A stretch of 64,000 nucleotides of DNA from Dryomyza anilis (Eukaryota; Arthropoda; Insecta; Diptera; Dryomyzidae), in the NCBI GenBank assembly GCA_951804985.1, contig OX638130.1, positions 115,519,593 through 115,583,592 on the forward strand, in the 5' to 3' direction. Position 1 is the stretch's first letter. Each line of letters opens with the position of its first letter. Shown here in pieces: positions 58,995-64,000 of this stretch. The notes under the pieces were generated by a model. The model was given only the letters and a program-made list of their open reading frames with translations. It ran no database searches and was not told the DNA's origin. The translations under genes and the position numbers were made by a program.

Positions 58995-61087
58995 CTAACT
59001 CCAAACATCGGCCGAGTAACGTTTTTGCGCTTCCATCTTTTTCAAGTACTGCAGAGCGTCAGCCTCGCTCATGCTGCCCTTTGTTGAAAGAATTTTAACT
59101 AAAATATTTCTAACATCAACAGCCATATTCTTGGCATCACTGTAAAAAGGCAAAAATATAAAATAGAATATTTAACATTTAAAAATGTATACAAAACATA
59201 CCCGCAAATATAAAAATGTCCCTTATTTTCCCCTATCACTTTCCATATCAAATCAGCATCCTTTTCAATCAGATGCGTTACATAAAGTTTCTCTTGCTGA
59301 TCGCGTGAGAAGGCGGTCTTCAGCGTCAAGGTGCCCTTATTAACGAATTCTGACAATTCCTGCAAGCATAAAACAAAAATTATTTAATATACGTTATTAA
59401 TTTAGAGAAAACTATTTGTTTTTACCTCGCCATAAATAAAGTCTTCGCTTTGTTTGCGGCAGCCAAAATAGAGCACAGTATCCCCAACGGTTTTGCCATC
59501 GTCGCGCAAAAATTGACGCTCTTGGATGAAGCCTCTGAAGGGCGCAAGGCCAGTGCCGGGGCCGACCATAATGACTGGCGTCTCTGGCTTGGTGGGCAGT
59601 CGGAATTGGCTCTTGCGTATGAACACAGGCACCTTGACATCAACGCCAACGGGCTGCTTATCCTTGAGATAGGTGGTGGCAACGCCTTTGTTGGTGCGTC
59701 CCGTCGGTGTCTTGTATTCGACGAGCACAGCAGTAATGTGCACATGTGTGGGATGAAGCTGTATTAATAAAAAATAGGACATTATTATCTCTATTTATTA
59801 TATGATTATCTCTTTTTTACATAATCGGAAATTCGTAAAAAAAACGTCAGAAATTCCAGTGACAGAAATGTGTTGTATTAAATGAAATAAAAACGACGAT
59901 GAAATGAACAAGTACTATCAATTTTTGACGAATTTACTTTCGTTTCGTTTTACAAAATACGTAGGTTAATCTGAAGTCAAAACTATGATGTTCGTTTTTA
60001 AGATTGAACGATAAACCATTTGTCAGATACACAAAAATACTGATATACACGTCATCTGTATCAAAGTTCATATCGTCTTAATACATTTAAAATTAAAAAT
60101 ATACATTAAACAATTGTCAACCTTGAACTTACCTTTGAGGAAGACGAGATCGAGTAGTAACGTGGCTGCAAGCGCGGCAACAATTCGCACAAGTGATCAA
60201 TCGGTGGACGACACGACTTAATGTCCTCGAGAATATGCACAATATTGCGACAGGCATCCTGTATCCAGGTCTGATATTTCTCCTTGCCTTCGGGCGTAAT
60301 AGAGGCCATGCCTCGCAACAATTGTTTGTCATTCTCATCCGTACAGTATTCGGCTAATTCCTTAAGAATATGAGTTCTGGGTATAGCAGTGATCTCGAGA
60401 TAATGCGTCAGCGCAGTGCGATATGTTGTGGGACAAGGGAAAGGATGCTTTTTGCTGCTGTCCGTATCGGTGTTGATCAACGAGAAGACTGTGTCCAAGT
60501 CAGCGCTACACAGTTCAGCCAATTTGTTAACTAGCGCGCTGTCATTGATCGGATACATGGCAACATGATCGCCGGCATCATAACGCATCTTGGAGCCTTC
60601 AATGTCCAGCTCGATGTGCATGCAAGAACGACCGCCGCCCTTGTGCAGCTCACGATTGACAATAATGGGCGCAAGGAAAGGATTTTTGGCATCGAAGGGT
60701 GGACGTTGATTTTGCATAGAGTGAAGGCGCGCAATTTCACCGCTATAGATGCGATCAGGCTGTACGTCGGGTTGCTCCAGCAGACGGTACTGACGAATGA
60801 GCACCTCCTCGCCGCCGCCCTCAATGCCAAAGAAGTCACAGACAGTGGGCCAGAAACGATCTTTCCATGTGATGAAGTCATCTTCAATGCTAAATGAGAA
60901 ATTCAAAAAGATTCATTAAATTAAAACAATACAAGTGTCAATGATCCGTGGTGTCAACATACTTGGCATCATCATCACCGAGACCGAGTTCAAAGACGCG
61001 CGTTGCTCCCAGCTCCTCTAGGCGTTTGTCCACATAAATGGCCACTTTGTTGTAGTGTTCATAGGTTTTATTGCCCAAGCCAAAGAC
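58995..61087 (-). CDS. Cpr: NADPH-cytochrome P450 reductase, last five coding exons (5' part off the window)
   Basis: Minus-strand exons: 61087-60963, 60889-60133, 59758-59426, 59359-59202, 59139-58995 (stop TAG at 58997-58995). All have GT/AG borders and matching phases, giving about 505 residues of a protein usually near 680. CPR passes electrons from NADPH through FAD and FMN to microsomal P450s on the ER. Seen in order: end of the FMN domain ([27 protein letters not shown]), the connecting domain, the FAD-binding [12 protein letters not shown], the NADPH-binding [16 protein letters not shown] and [16 protein letters not shown], and the C-terminal YSADVWS with the FAD-stacking Trp. Nothing is damaged. 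The N-terminal anchor and first FMN half are not found on either strand up to 64000. The order in the genome is zinc-finger gene then Cpr, tail to tail. Confidence 0.97.
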
Positions 61088-61631
61088 CTGCAAAGAGCAA
61101 AAGTATTTGTTGAGTGCAAAGTTCAAAAGTTATTTCAAACATAATTAAATAAATGTTTTTTTATGCCAAAAGTAATTAAGCAGACACAATGCCATGTGGC
61201 ATTCTTATTAAGTAAGGTAATGAATTACCCGAAATTTAATATTTTTTATTATTAGATTTTTATTGTTATTACATAAACTATCTAATACAAGCGCGTAGTC
61301 TCGCAGTGGCACAGGCAGACGCAAGCGTAACAACCTGTTGGAAACGACGAACATTTTGTCTATGTTGTGTGTGTTAACTCATTTTCCACAGTGCGTCCTT
61401 TAGTTTCTATTTTAATTAGAATTTGTCCTTAAAACACTACGCGCGTGCTGCTCACATAATCGAGTAAAAATACAATAATCGATGACAAATCATCGACGAT
61501 AAGCAACGTGTTCGGCTGTCAGTTGGAGCGAATTGTCAAATTGAACAGCTGGTGCAGAGTTGCATTAAATATTTTATTTACTCTTTGTTCATTTCGTTTT
61601 AGTACTTTCTTGAAAAAATGTTGTTATTTAC

Positions 61632-62075
61632 AGATGTCATGAGATATTTTGTCATTCATTTTTCTGACTTTTTTTTGTGTAGATTTGATAAAAATGGAAA
61701 AAAATTATAGGATTTTAAAACAAATTGCCAGGAAACTACCAAAAAAGGAAATTGGTGCTAACACAGTCATTTAAAGATGTTATGAGCTAGATTTTGTCAT
61801 TCATTTTTCTTAAATTTTTTTGTGTAGCTTTGATAAAAATCATGGTTGATAAAAATTATAGGATTTTAAAACAAATTGCCAGGAACACTAAACCACTTAT
61901 AAAGGAAATTGGTGCTAATTTAAACATTTAAAGATGTCATGAGATAGATTTTGCCTTTCATTTTTCTTGACTTTTTTTGTGTAGCTTTGATAAAAATGGA
62001 TTCAAATTATAGGATTTTAAAACAAATTGCCAGAAAAACTAAACTACCAAACAAGGATATTGGTACTAACACAGT
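61632..62075 (+). repeat. About 150-bp tandem repeat, three units
   Basis: Units start near 61632, 61775 and 61932 with AGATGTCATGAGATA and carry CATTCATTTTTCTTGACTTT, TGTGTAGCTTTGATAAAAAT, ATAGGATTTTAAAACAAATT and GCCAGGAA. They are separated by small indels. Confidence 0.8.
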
Positions 62076-62455
62076 GATGAAACAAATATTAAATTTAAAA
62101 TATCATAGATAGCTGAATAGCGTATTTTTATACACAATTGATTGGTATTATTTGTATTAATAAATTTGAATATAAATGAAAAATCATTCTGATTTCTAAT
62201 TCTCAAGAAATATAAATCTTCTATAGTCGTTGTAGATATTTTGTTTATTTATTGATTCATTTCAATTTATTGTTTATATATTCGATCAATCAAAAATATA
62301 ACACTGTAAGTTATCTTGTACACGTTTTAAAATGTAGTTTAGTTTTTTTATTACTATATACATCTTTTTAATAACTTAAACTATAAAGTTGTCGATTTGT
62401 ATAACGTGACCACTATTCTAAATTAAGCGAGCATATGGGTAGCTTTACAATTTAA

Positions 62456-62977
62456 CCCTTCTGCACAAATTGGGTCAAAATGACCCTATCTTATGGAAAA
62501 TCGCGATTTTAATTACTTCAAACAAATTCGTATATTTTTTTGTACTTGTTTTTATTATTTTTTGTAAAAATGATTGAAAAAATTTAATTTAATAAAAAAA
62601 AAAAAACGATGTTTTCATATCCCTTTATATATTTATGGCAATGAGTGGGTCAATTTGGCCCACAATATGCGACATATATTGTGTTCAAATTAAGGTAAAT
62701 TTTACGAGAAACATATAATAATAATAGTATGGTGCTACAGTTCTGTTTTGGTTAACTGCGCACTGGCGGTATAGAGAAATGTTTTCTATGAAAATATGTT
62801 GTTGGCCCCGGCACACATTTGAACATGGGACCTTTCGGTTCGCAGTCCAACGCAGTGACCTCTGAGGTACCGAATACCGACGCTACACGAGAAACATATA
62901 CTAAATGTCATTTCTTTTCATTAGTAATTTTTAATTTTTTGGAAAAAGCTATTAAAAAGGGGGTTTAACTTTAAGGG
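62456..62977. mobile_element. piggyBac-like MITE containing a SINE
   Basis: The left edge TTAA then CCCTTCTGCACAAATT and the right edge TTTAAGGG then TTTAA look like piggyBac-type termini with TTAA borders. Inner complementary words GGGTCAAAATGACCC and GTGGGTCAATTTGGCCCAC support an inverted-repeat element. The right end is short and decayed. Confidence 0.4.
62718..62886 (-). mobile_element. tRNA-derived SINE, copy 6 (internally deleted)
   Basis: The tail (ATT)n, body start GTGCTACAGTTCTG and head (GGACCTTTCGGTTCGCAGTC on the + strand) are present, but about 140 bp of the body are missing. A 14-bp target duplication ACGAGAAACATATA (62704-62717 and 62887-62900) encloses the deleted form. The duplication is intact, so the insertion may have occurred already shortened. 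Confidence 0.85.
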
Positions 62978-64000
62978 TTTAACAAATTATGACACTTTAA
63001 AAAACATCTTTTGTAAAACGATTTTATTAGCTCGCTTTCTTCTGTTCAGTACACATTTTTGGAAATGATTTTAAACTAACTTCTCGATGAACTAGAGTCT
63101 TGAAATTTGAAACATTGCTTTAAACTGGATGATAAGGCAATATTATCGATTTACTATGTTCCTGGTTCTGTCGCCATTGCATATTAAAGATACTTTGAAA
63201 AATGTATGATTTTAATTTAAATCATATTCGGCCGTTCGATTTATGACACATGAAAAACTAACTGACACAAAAAAAAAATTATAATAAGTAAAATTTAAAA
63301 TGAAACATAGGGTAGTATATAATATGATCTATTGGATCCTTAAAGTTCACCTTAAAAACGTTTTATAATAAAAAATATTTTTTATTTCATTTTTGTTTTA
63401 AATATTATTGATTTTTTTTAATGTGTACAAACCAGTGTTGGGCGTTCCTAGAAGTTAATTTTTTTGTTACTAGATACCAAAAACTGATAAAAAAAAACTG
63501 AACAATGTGCTTCACATTTCCAACAGACATAGCTAAACTGAGTATTAACTAACGGGCTTCAAAAAATATTCATAAAAACCTTCCTTTCTCCTATCTTTTT
63601 TTTTACACCAAAAACATATTAAATAAAACGTACACAAAACAATCATGTAAATATTAAATAATTGAAGGTAATATAAAAATAGATGCTTTTTATAGATTTG
63701 TTAATTTTACCACGTAGTTCATACACAAGATTGTACCAAGTATCTTTTTCGATGAATTACTTAATTAAATCAGCCATGATTTCACAGGCTACTGTCGTTA
63801 TAACAATGTCATCATGATTTTGCTCGTGCTGGTGCTGCTGCTGATAAAACAAATTGCGATAAGCGCACACAAAATGTTTGAAAGCTATGAAATAACGATT
63901 AGAGTACGTACCTACTTTTTGTTTTAATAAATTGCTTATAAAAATAAAATATGTCTAGTCGTTGTCGTCGTCGACACAATTTGATATCGCGCATATTATG

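Larger units (their letters stand above)
61088..64000 (-). other. Cpr intron, incomplete (at least 2.9 kb)
   Basis: It follows the acceptor CTCTTTGCAG read on the minus strand at 61097-61088. It holds a three-unit tandem repeat and a piggyBac-like MITE with a SINE; the remainder is AT-rich. No upstream Cpr exon was recognised. Confidence 0.8.

Noticed and set aside
59422..60897. Plus-strand and alternative minus-strand frames across Cpr
   Set aside because: Shadows of the Cpr exons, which have matching splice sites and full family motifs.

Overview
The window looks like a piece of a large, AT-rich genome of a higher (schizophoran) fly. The evidence is three genes with strong fly-like sequence, a 60-bp intron, paired DRE (TATCGATA) promoter motifs, an INE-1/DINE-1-like Helitron relic and dense non-autonomous transposon litter. 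I cannot fix the genus; an acalyptrate such as a tephritid or drosophilid is plausible. Only about 5% of the window is convincingly coding.

Genes: (1) egghead (egh), + strand, is complete in two coding exons (35668-36468 and 46135-46707) around a 9.7-kb intron. Its 5' leader probably begins upstream and contains a spliced upstream ORF (31824-31853 joined to 35176-35370) and a second 15-codon upstream ORF. It encodes a 457-residue glycosphingolipid beta-1,4-mannosyltransferase. (2) A C2H2 zinc-finger gene, + strand, 53733-55067, has two exons and 424 residues. (3) Cpr, NADPH-cytochrome P450 reductase, - strand, has its last five coding exons between 61087 and 58995. The first part (most of the FMN domain and the membrane anchor, about 174 residues) lies beyond the right edge after an intron of at least 2.9 kb. 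The three genes have unrelated jobs (glycolipid synthesis, probable DNA binding, electron supply to P450s) and no operon logic applies.

Repeats by region: 1-7.4 kb holds a fold-back element with a SINE inside it, two small inverted-repeat elements, a dead Tc3-like transposon with a SINE inside it, and an INE-1-like Helitron inside another repeat. 8.6-13.7 kb holds a 919-bp TA-flanked MITE, a 973-bp inverted-repeat element with internal 180-bp tandem repeats, and an older repeat family. 16-22 kb holds two large 19-bp minisatellites that are exact reverse complements of each other, flanking an element that contains a 15-bp minisatellite. 23.5-26.3 kb holds a mariner relic, a MITE and the inverted partner of the 8.6-kb MITE, the latter with a giant (TA)n. 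32.7-34.7 kb holds a tandem inverted-repeat element next to the egh leader. The egh intron (36.5-46.1 kb) holds a hAT-like MITE full of CGATA motifs, a segmental duplication with a datable MITE insertion, and a palindrome. 48.4-50.1 kb holds a three-level MITE nest, a 15-bp minisatellite and a SINE. 61.6-63 kb (Cpr intron) holds a tandem repeat and a piggyBac-like MITE carrying a SINE.

Several nested insertions can be read against uninterrupted copies in the same window, so their target-site duplications and relative ages come directly from the sequence. No functional tRNA, rRNA, CRISPR array or intact transposase gene was found.
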